NCBI GenBank assembly: GCA_013146195.2
Contig: CM028377.1
Coordinates: forward strand, 178,848,465 to 178,912,464
Direction: 5' to 3'
DNA: 64,000 nt
Source of the DNA: Codonopsis lanceolata
Lineage: Eukaryota > Streptophyta > Magnoliopsida > Asterales > Campanulaceae
Shown here: positions 33,874-45,621 of the stretch, piece after piece
Layout: every line of letters begins with the position of its first letter
Position numbering within the stretch: position 1 is the stretch's first letter
Program-made: the position numbers and the translations under genes
The notes under the pieces: generated by a model
Seen by the model: the letters and a program-made list of their open reading frames with translations, nothing else
Told to the model about the DNA's origin: nothing
Databases searched by the model: none

Positions 33874-36373
33874 TGTGAGAACCCGAAACCTACTTGTATA
33901 ACTTGTCTTCTATTCTTGTTTAACATGATTAGAAGGTGTATTTAACATGCTAGTAGTATCCCTAACATGTTTGACTTGATCGTATTCCTTGGTCGAGCCG
34001 TAATTGCCGTATCGAACTCCTATTGCCTTGCATGCTCTAGATTGGCTTGTTCTTGCTCGGGATTTGATCTTTTGGACTTAGCCAAGACCTTGAGAGTCTT
34101 TTATCATTGTTTTAGGACCCTTAGTACTCATTCTATTGGTTCTTTGAGTTGTATGTGCCTCGTGTGCGCTATACGTTCAAATCTGGACCTGTTTGACCTA
34201 ACGTTTGGCCTGAGGAATTGTTTTACCCTGCCAACCGAACATTTTGGGCATTGTTCAGACCCAAGAACCGAACATTATGAAGGAGGTTCGGCCTCCACAA
34301 CCGAACAGAGGTGATTTCCAGCAAGACGAGGATTTTCTGCAACTTTGGTTGATTACACTTGTGCCCTTACTAAACCTCTATCATTGGTGACTTTAATCAC
34401 TCGTATTAGAACCTTATTAGTCTAATCTAAGCCTAATCAAGATTTCTAAACCTATTTCCATCACTCATCTTGTGACAAGTGTACTCCACTAACACCTTAA
34501 TTGAGCTGATTTCTTCTACATTAGTTGGAGACTTCACTTTACGATCTATTTTCTTCCCTTCTCCTTCATTGTCTGGAGAGAGCTTGTGCGTGAGAGTCTT
34601 GGTGAGATCAGTGCGTGAGGGTTTGACTCCCAAGTGAATCAAGACCCGCTTGCGATTCCGAGACCACCGTTACGAAGCCGCCGTCGAGTAGATCGATCGA
34701 CACCGAATAGTTTTCTTGCTTCCGTCTTTTGCTTGGCTTGAGGTAAGCTATCGATTTCCCTTAGGTACATGCTAGAGATAACATGCTACCCCCTCTTACT
34801 TCCCTTCTCTCATGTCTAAATCATGCTCTCCTTGTTTTTCTACCATGATATTGGTGTGTTTAGAGAGTATCAATATCTGGGAAACCATGAATGTAAATGT
34901 TTTGATTTGGACACTAAGCCTAGAAGTAAAAGTGTTCTACGTTACGTTAGAAATAACTATTGTTCTTGGGTCATAGACTTTCGACCATTATTTGGGAAAA
35001 TATGATTATAGGGTTCCATGATTTGGGAACTTGAGATTATTCTTGGCTATGGTTGTTATGTGGATTAATGACCTAGATTAATCGACGCGATAACTTAGAA
35101 AAGAGTTTGAAATGCATCTAGTGTTTTAACTCTACTTGGTTTGAATTTATAGAAATGACTCAATGGAGTCGACATTAGTGAGCTATTGAACAATATCGGC
35201 TCAAAGATCAATCCCTACGACGTTATTACATGCGTTCAACTAGAAAACTAATTCTAGACTCTTGAAATGGATTGACTATCATGCTTGTATCTTTATGACA
35301 TAATAAATGCATACTTGATATATTGAGTTCGCTCTTGTCGAGCTCAATCTTGCTTGTTTATTGATGAGATTATATACTTGTCTTGAACGAGGACGCTCTT
35401 GTCGGACTCGTTCCATACTTGTTTCATTGTTGAGTAAATACTACTTGGCATTGCATGAGTCCAGCTGGCATACTTGATCCTGTCACACACCCTCCACTGC
35501 TGGCCATAGTGGGGAAGAGCTCTCTCTGGCCAACCAATACGCGCCCATTGAATGACTACTTGTTATCCCGAGTATATCTCGGAAGAACGATGTATTATCA
35601 CACCCATCGATAATTGCACGTATCGAAGGTGTCTGTTTTGCAGGTCTACGCAGCGGCCCGGCTCTATATCCTCACATTATGTGAATTATGTGCAATAATG
35701 TGCATCTTAAATACTTGATCTCCATGCTTGTAATATTGTCTTGCCTAACGTGTTGCATATTTTCATGTCATGCATGTTTGATAGCTTACGAGTCATTATG
35801 ACTTACCCGTTCCCCTGTATTTTTTTTAGATCCTAGCAGGACAGGACCTTCTCGTTGAGGCTCGTGGTGCTCTTAATCCTTACTTCTCTTTGATCAGATT
35901 TTTGCGGTTGAAGAGGTGGTTTTAGATGTCCTCTTCTATTCTTTTGTATTTTGCAAGGACGATGGGTTTTAAAGCTAGTCAACTAGACTAAGCTTGGGAA
36001 TGTGTATAGATCTTGTACTCGTGTATTCCCGTTAGCTACTTGTAGTTCTAACTCTTGTAGTACTTATACTCTTTTTGTTGCCGGCAATTGTGTTAGTCGT
36101 GCCTTGTATATGATGTTATCGTTCACTACGTATAGACTTCCGCTGAGCATCCTTTTAGCTCTTATTTATCTTCTTGTCCTATTAACTGTTTTATCAGGTG
36201 AAATGATTTTTATACACCAACCTTTAGTGTCGAGTTCTGTTGTGACTGAACTGTTGCGTCACGTCAGTTTTAAAATTATTCGAGTCCTTGCATGATCCTT
36301 GTTTCTTGTCTCTCTCTCGTTTGGCGGTCCGATCCGCGGTCCCATCTCAGGTCCGGGGCCCGGGGTCGCCACA
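33874..36373 (+). repeat. Tekay-like 5' LTR
   Basis: Exactly 2500 bp from TGTGAGAACCCG to GGGGTCGCCACA, followed at once by a primer site, so this is a 5' LTR. Internally it has diverged from the LTR at 25538, including loss of the 138-bp tandem array. Confidence 0.85.
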
Positions 36374-36375
36374 TT

Positions 36376-36390
36376 TGGTATCAGAGCCTA
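36376..36390 (+). other. Primer binding site, initiator tRNA-Met
   Basis: TGGTATCAGAGCCTA begins two bases after the LTR end. It pairs with the 3' end of initiator tRNA-Met and is typical of Tekay/Del elements. Confidence 0.88.
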
Positions 36391-37865
36391 TGTTAGCTAT
36401 AAGCCAGGATAGGTTCCATGGCCTTTGCTTGGTTTGGGTTGTCGTCGAGTAATTACCGTCGAGTGTTCTTGTTAGTGCCTATTCGGCATGTTCTTTTGTA
36501 CAAGTATAGGACTTGGAGTACTAAGTTCGATTTGGTCTAGATTGTCGTGAGTGTAAGCTTGTGTCTGGGAGTATCATATTCCTCCTATGTTGCTTTTAAG
36601 CTGCAGTTATACCAAGAGTGTATGTTGCTGCTTTGTAGAGCTATTGTTTCTTGTCCGTTGTGAGTGACCAAATAAGCTCAGGTTGTCGATCCCGAGCGTG
36701 ATCGTCGTGGTGTCCATTAGTGTTATTACACCTTCTTAAGCGGCGTGGCTAAGCCTCCCGTAGTACCTAGTGTATTCCGTGATTTCTACATAAGTATATA
36801 TATCTACTGTAGTACCTAATCGTGAGTGCTTGGGCTGCCTAGTGTCGGAAATTGGAGGACTCTTTCCCGCTGCCTGTTATTGAGATTGAAGGGATACCCT
36901 AATAATCAAGGTATGGTTGTGGTTTCAAGTTGAGACTTGGTGAGTACCCGATAGGTGATCGCATGACCTATGATTGGATTAATCGTCAACTTGTTTACGA
37001 CTTGACCCATAGTGATTTGAGGTCTACTAGTTAATAACTATTTGCTAGCCAAGGATTATTAAGTTATTGTCTTGTATCGTTATTTGACTAATACGTTAAT
37101 AGAGTGTTAACATTGTGTAAAATAATTTATCTATCATTAGTGGATTGTTAAGGGTATGAATGTTCCATACTTGGTATACTTGTATAGTAGATTAAAATAC
37201 TATGTATATGATATTGATTTCCATGCCTATATGTAACTATATTATATGTGCATGAGACCTTCATAAAGGATGCTCTTATGTGATTTGCAACCTCTCCCGC
37301 ATCCTATACGACGAAAGCTTTTGAAGTCACTTCAGAGGGCCCTTGACTTGATTATCAAGAGGTATTCGCCGGAGAACTAGAATGGTATAATATGATATAG
37401 GAATTGACTGAACCCGTTACCAACTGGAATGAAATTGAAAGTGGTATCTTGTTTTGCTTGTGCAAATATGTGCAACGTGTATATTGAAATCATGCTATGA
37501 ATAAATTGAACCTGTGACATGATCGGATGAATTACATGGTATTGAATGTCTTCTTTGAAAGGCGAATATGTGGTCCATGATGATTGACTACTTGATTTTA
37601 GTGTAAGGGCGTTAGACCCTAGAGATTCATGTTGTGACCGGAATAATTTAGTTAGCCCGGAAAACTCTTTGTTGGGAAGTTTGTTAGTTCGGTGCAACTA
37701 TTGCACATGCATACGAATCACCTTTTAGTTGATAAAGTGGAATTTTCACCTCAATGTCCACGTTTGTTGGAACTTTGTAAGCCTCGATAATGTCCTTGAA
37801 CCCCGTCAAGAGTCAAGATGACTCGACTTTGGAATTGATTGGAGATGATATTTAAGTATTTCTTT
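36391..37865 (+). other. Non-coding leader; gag not found
   Basis: No gag-like reading was found in any frame where a Tekay-type gag should lie. Short open frames have no motif. The gag region is deleted or too degraded to see. Confidence 0.5.
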
Positions 37866-38055
37866 CCCCTACCGCTTCCGTAGATTCGTTTCTTCGTGAC
37901 CCGTATTTTTGTATACGACTTCTCTACCTTTGTTGAGCTCGTTAGCTCAACTGTCCGACTCGCACTACTATTTTGCAAGTGCTTGTCCTCTTCTTTCCTT
38001 GTCCTTGCGACACGACTTTGGGATTCCGTTCCAGAATCTGGGTCAAGTCGCCACA
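37866..38055 (+). repeat. 3' end of a second long LTR fused to pol
   Basis: AACTGTCCGACTCGCACTA, the CTTGTCCTTGCGACACGAC segment, TTGGGATTCCGTTCC and the terminal GTCGCCACA match, in order, the 3' end of the solo LTR at 28231-28420 (inverted). The LTR ends at 38055 and pol reading begins in the next bases, with no primer site or gag between. Confidence 0.65.
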
Positions 38056-39075
38056 GTTGTTATTTCTGCTTTACGGGCTAGACAACTCTTATCTCGGGGT
38101 TGCACGGGGTATTTAGCTTGTGTGCTTGATACTAGTGTCTCGACTGCTAAATTAAAAGATGTTCCGGTAGTTAATGAATTTCCAGATGTCTTTTCTACCG
38201 ATTATGCTTTGCCTCCCGACCGAGAGTTAGAGTTTTGCATTGAGCTTTTGCCAGGGACTTCGCCTATATCTAGAGCGCCTTACAGAATGGCTCCAGCGGA
38301 GTTGAGAGAGTTGAAAGAACAGTTGCAAGAACTTCCAGATAGGGAGTTTAATAAACCGAGTGTGTCTCCGTGCAGTGGGGTGCACCGTGTTGTTTGTGAG
38401 AAAGAAGGATGGTAATTTACTTTGCATAGACTATCGACAGCTTGAACCAGTTACTATCAAGAATTGGTATCCCTTGCCACACATTGATGATCTTTGATCA
38501 ACTTCGAGGCTCGCTTGTTTATTCCAAGTTCGACTTGAGGAGTGGCTATTATCGCTATGAGTTCGTGCAAAGGATGTTCCAAAAAGCCTTTTACACGTTA
38601 TGGCCATTATGAATTCGTGGTTATGCCTTTTGGTTTGACAAATGCACCTGCAGTCTTTATGGATTTAATGAATAGGGTGTTTCACGAATACCTTGATTGC
38701 TTTGTGGTTGTGTTTATTGATGATATCCTCGTGTACTCGAAGTCGCGAGAGGAGCATGAGATTCACTTGAGAGAGGTCCTTTCGATCTTGCGTGAGAAGA
38801 AAATTTATGCTAAGTTCAGTAAGTGTGCTTTCTAGCTGGAACATGTTGCTTTTCTAGGACACGTGGTGTCTAGTGATGGTATAACAAAGGATCCATCTAA
38901 GGTTCCGAGGCGTTATTAGTAAGTGGAAGACGCCTACTACGGTGACTAAGTCCGTAGTTTCTTGGGCTTGGCAAAAGTTATTACCGTAGATTTAGGGGTT
39001 TTCAAGATCTCGCTACTTGATAAACCGACACGTAAGAATTCTTCTTTTATATGGAGTGATAAGTGCGAGGCCAGT
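38056..39075 (+). pseudogene. Tekay/Del-like chromovirus pol fragment (protease end, RT)
   Basis: The reading starts VVISALRARQLLSRGC and continues VVNEFPDVFSTDYALPPDRE and PYRMAPAELRELKEQLQEL, the classic stretch before reverse transcriptase in chromoviruses. After frameshifts near 38340 and 38410, RT resumes with YGHYEFVVMPFGLTNAP, the catalytic FIDDILVYSKS and REKKIYAKFSKCAF, then a stop (TAG for the expected W) and FLGHVVSSDG. The frame is lost again near 38905, and the text ends at 39075 where the Athila LTR is inserted. RNase H and integrase are absent. Several breaks make it non-functional. Confidence 0.85.
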
Positions 39076-40364
39076 TGATCGATGTATTTTATACGTCGAT
39101 TTTATATACTTCTATGACTTAAATTATGATATTTCACGAGTCTTTTGAGTACTAATATATGTTTTCGGTGAGTTTTGTAAGTTTCAGGATTATTGTGAAA
39201 ATACGCGAAACTCCGTGGTTTTAAGTGCAAATTACAAGGAAGAGAAAAATTGAAGAAAAATAAAGATCGCACAACCTTGCCGGACACCTTGCGGACGCAG
39301 GTGCACTTGCGACCGCAAGGTAGGCAAGACGGTCCTCGGCCGAAGAATCAAAGAAATCAAAAGCCACCCACTGGAGACCTTGCGGACGCAAGGTATCCAA
39401 CACCTGCGACCGCAAGGTAGGCATGCGACCTTTTCGGATTTTCACACGTCATTCGATCCAATCACAACTCCCGAGTATATATAGAAGTCGATGCCGAGCC
39501 TAAGCATAGGAGGGACGGCCGGAAGCTCTCTTTACATAGATTTTAGGTAGTTTTAGATTGTATAACATAGTTAGGTTTTGTAATTTCAAGTATTGAAGAT
39601 CAAATCATGTCTCCCATCATCTTCATGTGTTGTTCATCGCCTATGATGAACTAAATCATCCCTAATCTAGGAGGTGGGAGGTAACTTGTATCGAATTTAT
39701 GTTTTGATTCATATATATATGTCTATTCAATGCTTGTTGATTGTGTTGTTTATCAATCCCTATATTATTTTGCTTTGAACAAATGAATGTAATCGCAAAT
39801 AATAAAGGCTTAGAGGTGCGGATAACCGCATGACCAAGTGCATATGTCGTACATCGCTCACCAACACAATAAATTGGACCTATCGATGCACGAGAGTGAT
39901 AAGTTAGGACCGTGTTCTTACATGATCTAGGTGACAGATAGATCATAAATCTAGGTGTGACTAGATTGATAGTTCCGTGCTTAGGATATAGAATGGGTGA
40001 ATTTTATGGGATGGAGGTGAACCAATTGTTCAACGACTATATCTATTTTTAGTGAACGAACCCAAGACATTGAATGACATTATTATGAATTGAACATAAA
40101 GGAGATATAAGTGAAACCCATAATCCTAGATTTCCACTCACCATAAGATCTTCATATCTGTTATTACTGTCTAATTAGTTAAACATCTATAACTAGTAGA
40201 TTAGAGTAGAATTAAACATAAAAACCCCCTTAGGTTAATAATTTGCTATCTATAATCGCACTGTTCGTGATCACTTGTCTCGTGGGTTCGACCCTTGCTT
40301 CCGAGTCTATTCTATAATAGTCTTGTCCACTTGCAAGGAAATAGATAAAATAAAACATCGATCA
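39076..40364 (+). repeat. Athila 5' LTR
   Basis: A 1289-bp LTR with perfect 10-bp inverted ends TGATCGATGT and ACATCGATCA. Two palindromes CTTGCG-AC-CGCAAG (39306-39319) and CCTTGCG-GA-CGCAAGG (39378-39393) precede a TATA box at 39475. Confidence 0.9.
39475..39485 (+). promoter_or_regulatory. LTR TATA box
   Basis: TATATATAGA lies about 85 bp downstream of the GC-rich palindrome and about 400 bp into the LTR. Confidence 0.55.
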
Positions 40365-40370
40365 AGTTTT

Positions 40371-40388
40371 TGGCGCCGTTGCCGGGGA
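40371..40388 (+). other. Primer binding site, tRNA-Asp(GUC)
   Basis: TGGCGCCGTTGCCGGGGA, identical to the site of the first Athila copy, starts 6 bp after the LTR end. Confidence 0.92.
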
Positions 40389-40550
40389 CAAGCTAGTTCA
40401 CGTAGTTAGTTTGTAGGTAGTGTAGTTTTTAATTTAATTTAGTTTTTAGTTTAATTTTCTGTTTTTATAAAAAAAAAAAAATACAAAAAGATTTTATTTT
40501 ATTTTATTTTTTAATAGTTAGTTGTTTTTAAATTGCTTTAAATTATTTTT

Positions 40551-42480
40551 ATGCACGGTCGTAGATCTTTAAATCCTGAATTGGTAGACTTAGATCAAGA
40601 TATAAATATTGTTAAAAGATACCAAAAATATTTTGAAAATCTAGCTTTCGAGCCTGATAATCAAGACCAACTGAATCGAGAGGATCCTCTGGTTGATCCT
40701 ACAATGGAAGAAAATAACAATATTCGTAATCCACGAAACCTAGTTGACCCCAATAGGAATCAAAGACAAGAAGAGCCGCAAGAAGAAATATGGAAGTAGT
40801 AGTAAATCAAAGAACTATTAATGATTTCAGTAGACCTTCATTAAATGTGGTGACATCATGTCTAGTCTTGCCAGATGCTGTTAGGAATTTTGAGCTAAAA
40901 GGACATTATTTTAATGCCATACCATCTTTTCATGGGATGCCCCATGAAGATCCTGTCAGTTTCTTAAGAGAATATGAATACATGATGAGTACTTTTCCTT
41001 TAGGAGGGTTGACTGAAGATCAAATTAAAATGAAATATTTTCCCAGTGCATTAAAAGAATTGGCAAAGAGATGGTTTATGAACCTAACACCAAACAGTGT
41101 TTTTACTTGGGCACAATTATATGATTTGTTTATGAGCAAATTTTACAAACATGCATCTCTTACAGAGTATAGAAAACAAATCATGTCATTCCAAAATGAA
41201 CCAGGTGAAACATTCCATGAGTCATGGGATAGATTTAAAAATCGCTTATTATGTGTCCTCATCATAATTTGGCTCAACATGTGTTAGTGCTTCAATTTTA
41301 TCATGGTCTTTCGCCAGTTTACAAACTATGGTTGATAGTGCAATTGGTGGTTCTATTAATAGAATGACACCGTAAGCACTAGAAGAATTATTTGAGATGC
41401 TAAGTATTAATTCCCAACGAGAAAAGTGCTAGAGGTAAAAATAGGAGCCTATATCAATTGCAAGATAATTCAAATACACAAGCTCAATTTGAAAATTGGC
41501 AAATTCAAGAAGCATGTGCTCTATGTGGATTATATTCTCATGCTACTAATTTTTGTCCGTCAAGTGCTATGTATTCTGAACAGGCTAATGCTATGAATAT
41601 GTATCCTCAAAGGCCAAGGAATGATCCCTATTCAAATACATATAATCCTGGTTGGAGGAATCATCCTAACTTTTCTTGGGGAGGAAATAAGCCTTTGCAA
41701 CCTCAACAATTCCAACCTCAACCACCACAACCTCCACAGTTGCCAAATCAAAATCAGTTGAGAATTGAAGAAGTTCCCAAGCAAGAAGTAGCTAGTAAAG
41801 GTCAAGCGCTTTGATGAAGTACATGCTTGAAGAAATTGAAAATCAAGAAACATATTGAAAGTTCTGAAGCAAATAAAAGAGAAGAAGGGAAGTTCCCTAG
41901 TCAAACTGAGCAAGCTAAGTCAATCACCGTCCTGCGAAGTGGTAAGGTGATAGGTGAAGAGGTAAGTGATCCTGATCCTTCTTCCAATATGCATGCTACA
42001 GTAGAAAATTCTGAAAAAGTAAAAGAGAAAGAAATTGAAAAAGATAGTGATAGTAATAAAGAAAATAATGATTTAAGTAATCAAGAGGTAGAAAAAGAAA
42101 AAGAAAAAGAAGTAGAAGTAGAGGTTCCAAATAAGGAACAAGAAAAAGAAGAAGAAATTCAAAATAAAGATAATACAATTGAAGTTGAAAAGAGTTAGAT
42201 CAAGAAGAAGAGGAACCTTATGTGGCTCCACCACCCTATGTTCCTCCAATTCCTTTCAAGAAGACTTATGAAAAACCGAATGGACAAACAATTCACGGAA
42301 ATTTATAATATGTTATCCAAAGTAAATGTTAATTTACCTTTGCTTAATGTTATTAAAAATATTCCACTTATGCAAAGTTTTTCAAAGATCTTCACTCTAA
42401 GAAACACAAGTTTGAAAACAACGAAAAGATTGTTGTTTCGAAAACGTGCCTGCTTTTACAACCCGAATTACCACCTAAGT
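40551..42480 (+). pseudogene. Athila gag (frameshifted)
   Basis: The ATG at 40551 opens MHGRRSLNPELVDLDQD. After a shift near 40790, MEVVVNQRTINDFSRP, LPDAVRNFELKGHYFNAIPS and MKYFPSALKELAKRWFMNL continue in another frame to about 41240. The following part is shifted by a single missing base. A cysteine block CGLYSHATNFCPSS with PYSNTYNPGWRNHPNFSWGG lies at 41458-41814. A strongly charged lysine/glutamate-rich segment at 41827-42198 leads to the KQFTEIYNMLSKVNVNLPL block before protease. The product would be the capsid protein; as assembled it cannot be made in one piece. Confidence 0.82.
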
Positions 42481-45400
42481 TGAAAGACCCAGGCAGCTTT
42501 AATATCCAAGTCTCCTTGGGAAGCTCTAAAAAGATGAAAGCAATGCTAGATTTAGGAGCAAGTATTAACTTGATGCCTTTCGCGGTCTATAAACAATTAG
42601 GTTTAGGAGAACTAAAACCCACTAATATGCAATTACAATTAGCTGATCGCTCAGTTAAATATCCCTTGGGTATAGTGGAAGATATCCTAGTTCAAAGTTG
42701 ATAAATTAATCATACCGAGACTTTGTGGTTCTAGAGATGGAAAGGAAGATATGCACCAATAATGAAGTCCCAATATTGTTAGGCGACCATTTATGGCAAC
42801 CGCCAATACAATGATTAATGTGAAAAATGGTAAACTCACAATGTCGGCGGTCCTAGGTGAAACAATTGAAATTTTGTGTTTGATGCTATGAATAGACCTA
42901 GTGACATGAGTGCCGTTTTCAATAGATGAGATTGAGAAATTATCAACCAAACTTTTGAAGAAGAGGAAGATTATGAGAGAGATAGATTTATTGTCTATGA
43001 TGATAGCCCTATCCCTCCCATAAAAATCGACATTGAGGAAATTGAAAGAGAAATAGAAGAAGAAGAAAGATTAGAGAAAGAAAAGTTAGAAGCTAGTAAA
43101 AAGAAAGATGAAAAAGAAATAAAGGTAGAATCAGAAAATAATTCTGATGAGTCAGAGAAAGTAGTAGAAGAAAGTTATGAAATCAAAGATGATGAAGTAG
43201 AGATTCTAAAATCTCTCTTTGAAGAAATTGAGATAGAAAATATTAAGGAAGAAAAACAAGAAGAGAATAATGAGGCTAAAATAAAAGAAACAATTAAAGC
43301 AGAAAATTCTGAATTTATGCCTTCCATTAATTCTCCCAAAGTCGAAGAATTAAAGCCATTACCATCCCATTAAAATATGCATTTTTTAGGGAAGGTAACA
43401 CTTTGCCTGTTATTATAGCAAATTGACTTAACGTAAAAACAAGAAGAAAGTTTGTTAAAAGTTTTATGGACACATAGAGAAGCTTTAGGATGGTCCTTAG
43501 GCGACCTTAAAAGGAATTAGTCCTCTATGTGCATGCATAAAATACATTTAGAAGAAGGTAGTAAACCTTCTAGAGAAAGACAAAGAAGACTTAACCCACA
43601 CATGGAAGAAGCTGTTAGGAAAGAAGTTCTTAAGCTCTTAGATGCGGGTATAATTTACCCTATATCAGATAGTAAATGGGTTAGTCCTGTTCAAGTAGTT
43701 CCTAAAAAGTCAGGAATTACAGTCGTTAAAAATGATAAAGATGAATTAGTCCCTACAAGGACTATAACTGGTTATAGAATGTGTATCGATTTGCGTAAAT
43801 TAAATGCGGCAACTAGGAAAGACCACTTTCCTTTGCCATTTATTGACCAAATTCTTGAAAGACTAGCCGGTCATGAATATTATTGCTTTCTTGATGGTTT
43901 TCCTGGGTATAATCGATCCCTGTTGCACTGAAGACCAAGAAAACAACCTTTACATGTCCCTTTGGTACTTTTGCTTTTAGGAGAATGCCTTTTTTGTGTA
44001 ATGCACCAACTACTTTTCAAAGATGCATGATTTCTATATTTTCGGATTTAGTTGAAAGATGCGTAGAAGTTTTCATGGATGATTTTTCTTTTCGCCGGAA
44101 ATTCTTTTGATCATTGTTTAGAAAACCTTACATCCCTCGAAAAGATCGAAACTAATTTAACTTTAAGTTGGGAGAAAAGTCACTTCATGGTAAAACATGG
44201 AATTGTCTTAGGGCATGTTGTTTCAAATAAAGGAATTGAAGTTGACAAAGCTAAAATTGAAGTTATTTCACAACTACCCCTCCCACTTCGCTTAAAGGAG
44301 TTCGAAGTTTTCTTGGGCTCATGCTGGTTTTTCGTAGATTTATAAAGATTTTTCCAAAATCAGTAAACCTCTATGTAATTTGCTAAAAAAGACGTAATTT
44401 AGTTTTTGATAAAGAATGTTTAGAAGCTTTTTAATTTAAGCTTAAAAGAAAAGTTGCAATGGAGCCGTGTTAGGACAAAGGGTAGATAGAAAGCCTCATG
44501 TGATCCATTATGCTAGAACTCTCGAATGATGCTCAATTGAATTATACCACCTCTTAAAAGGAATTTTAGCATTAGTATATGCTTTAGAAAAATTTAGATC
44601 ATATTGCTAGGATCAAAGGTGATAATCTTTTCTCGATCATTCTAGCATTAAAATATCTCTTAAGTAAGAAGGATGCTAAACCAAGATTAATTAGATGGAT
44701 GTTATTGTTACAAGAATTTGACATAACTATCAAGGATAAAAAGGAACCGAGAATGTTGTGGCCGACTCACTTGTGTCAGGTTAGAATTTTCACCCTTGCT
44801 CGAATCAATTTCTTGATGATCCTGTCCCCATTAATGACAATTTTCCCGATGAACAACTCCTTAGCCATTAAAGATTCCGACCCTTGGTATGCCGACTTTG
44901 TCAACTATTATGTGTCCGATCATTAATCCGATTTTGATCATTACGAAAAGAAGAAATTTTATGAAAACTAAATTATTTTGGGAAGCTCCTCATTTATAAA
45001 ATTTGCTCGATTCTTTAATAAGAAGATGTATTCCTAAAAAACCAACAAGGTATCATGGAATTTTGCCATGGATATTCTGGTGGTGGTCATTTAGTGGTAA
45101 TAAAACCGCCGAAAATTTTTATCAGTCAGATTGGCTTCAATTGCTTAGAGATTGTGAATCGTTTAAAACATGCGATAAAATGTCAAAGAATTGTGGTATA
45201 GGAAAGAGAAACGAGATGCCCTTACATGTTAATTTAGTAGTTGAAATTTTTGATGTTTGGGGGTATTGATTTTATGGGTCCCTTTCCCCAGGTCCAATAA
45301 TTGCGAATATTTTGGTAGCAGATTATGTTCTAAATGGATAGAAGAAGCAGTCCAACTAATGATGGAAAAAACAGTCAAATTTGTGAAGATTTATTTGCAG

Positions 45401-45521
45401 ATATGGAGTCCCTAAGGCCATAATAAGTGACGGGGAACTCATTTTACCATTAAATGTTGTTCTTAGAAAGCATGGTGTAACTCAGCAGCTAGCTACACCT
45501 TATCATCCACAAAACATCCGG
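42481..45521 (+). pseudogene. Athila pol: protease, RT, start of integrase (frameshifted)
   Basis: The protease site AMLDLGASINLMPF is at about 42541-42582. A long acidic linker (42940-43380) follows. RT starts near 43527 with RRLNPHMEEAVRKEVLKLLD, CIDLRKLNAATRKDHFPLPF and FLDGFPGYN. It then loses frame at 43915, keeps the FMDDFS catalytic text near 44075, and has MVKHGIVLGHVVSNKGIEV at 44188. RNase H is fragmentary, with a deletion near 44450. The integrase zinc-binding region (45003-45269) and fragments of the core reach the gap. Damage increases toward the gap. Confidence 0.8.
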
Positions 45522-45621
45522 NNNNNNNNNNNNNNNNNNNNNNNNNNNNNNNNNNNNNNNNNNNNNNNNNNNNNNNNNNNNNNNNNNNNNNNNNNNNNNN
45601 NNNNNNNNNNNNNNNNNNNNN
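45522..45621. other. Assembly gap (100 N)
   Basis: Exactly 100 undetermined bases, a conventional placeholder of unknown true size. It separates a plus-strand Athila integrase from a minus-strand copia reverse transcriptase. Confidence 1.

Larger units (their letters stand above)
39076..45521 (+). mobile_element. Athila-type gypsy element 2, truncated by the gap
   Basis: It has a 5' LTR (39076-40364), tRNA-Asp primer site, gag, protease, RT and the start of integrase on the plus strand, in the same order and family as the minus-strand copy at 963-7848. It inserted into chromovirus pol at 39075. The remainder would lie in the gap at 45522. Small indels are frequent from about 40790 and dense after 43900. 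Confidence 0.88.

Noticed and set aside
33967..34314. 115-codon open frame inside the 2.5-kb LTR
   Set aside because: Lies in an LTR, has no recognised domain, and has no counterpart in the sister LTR at 25538.
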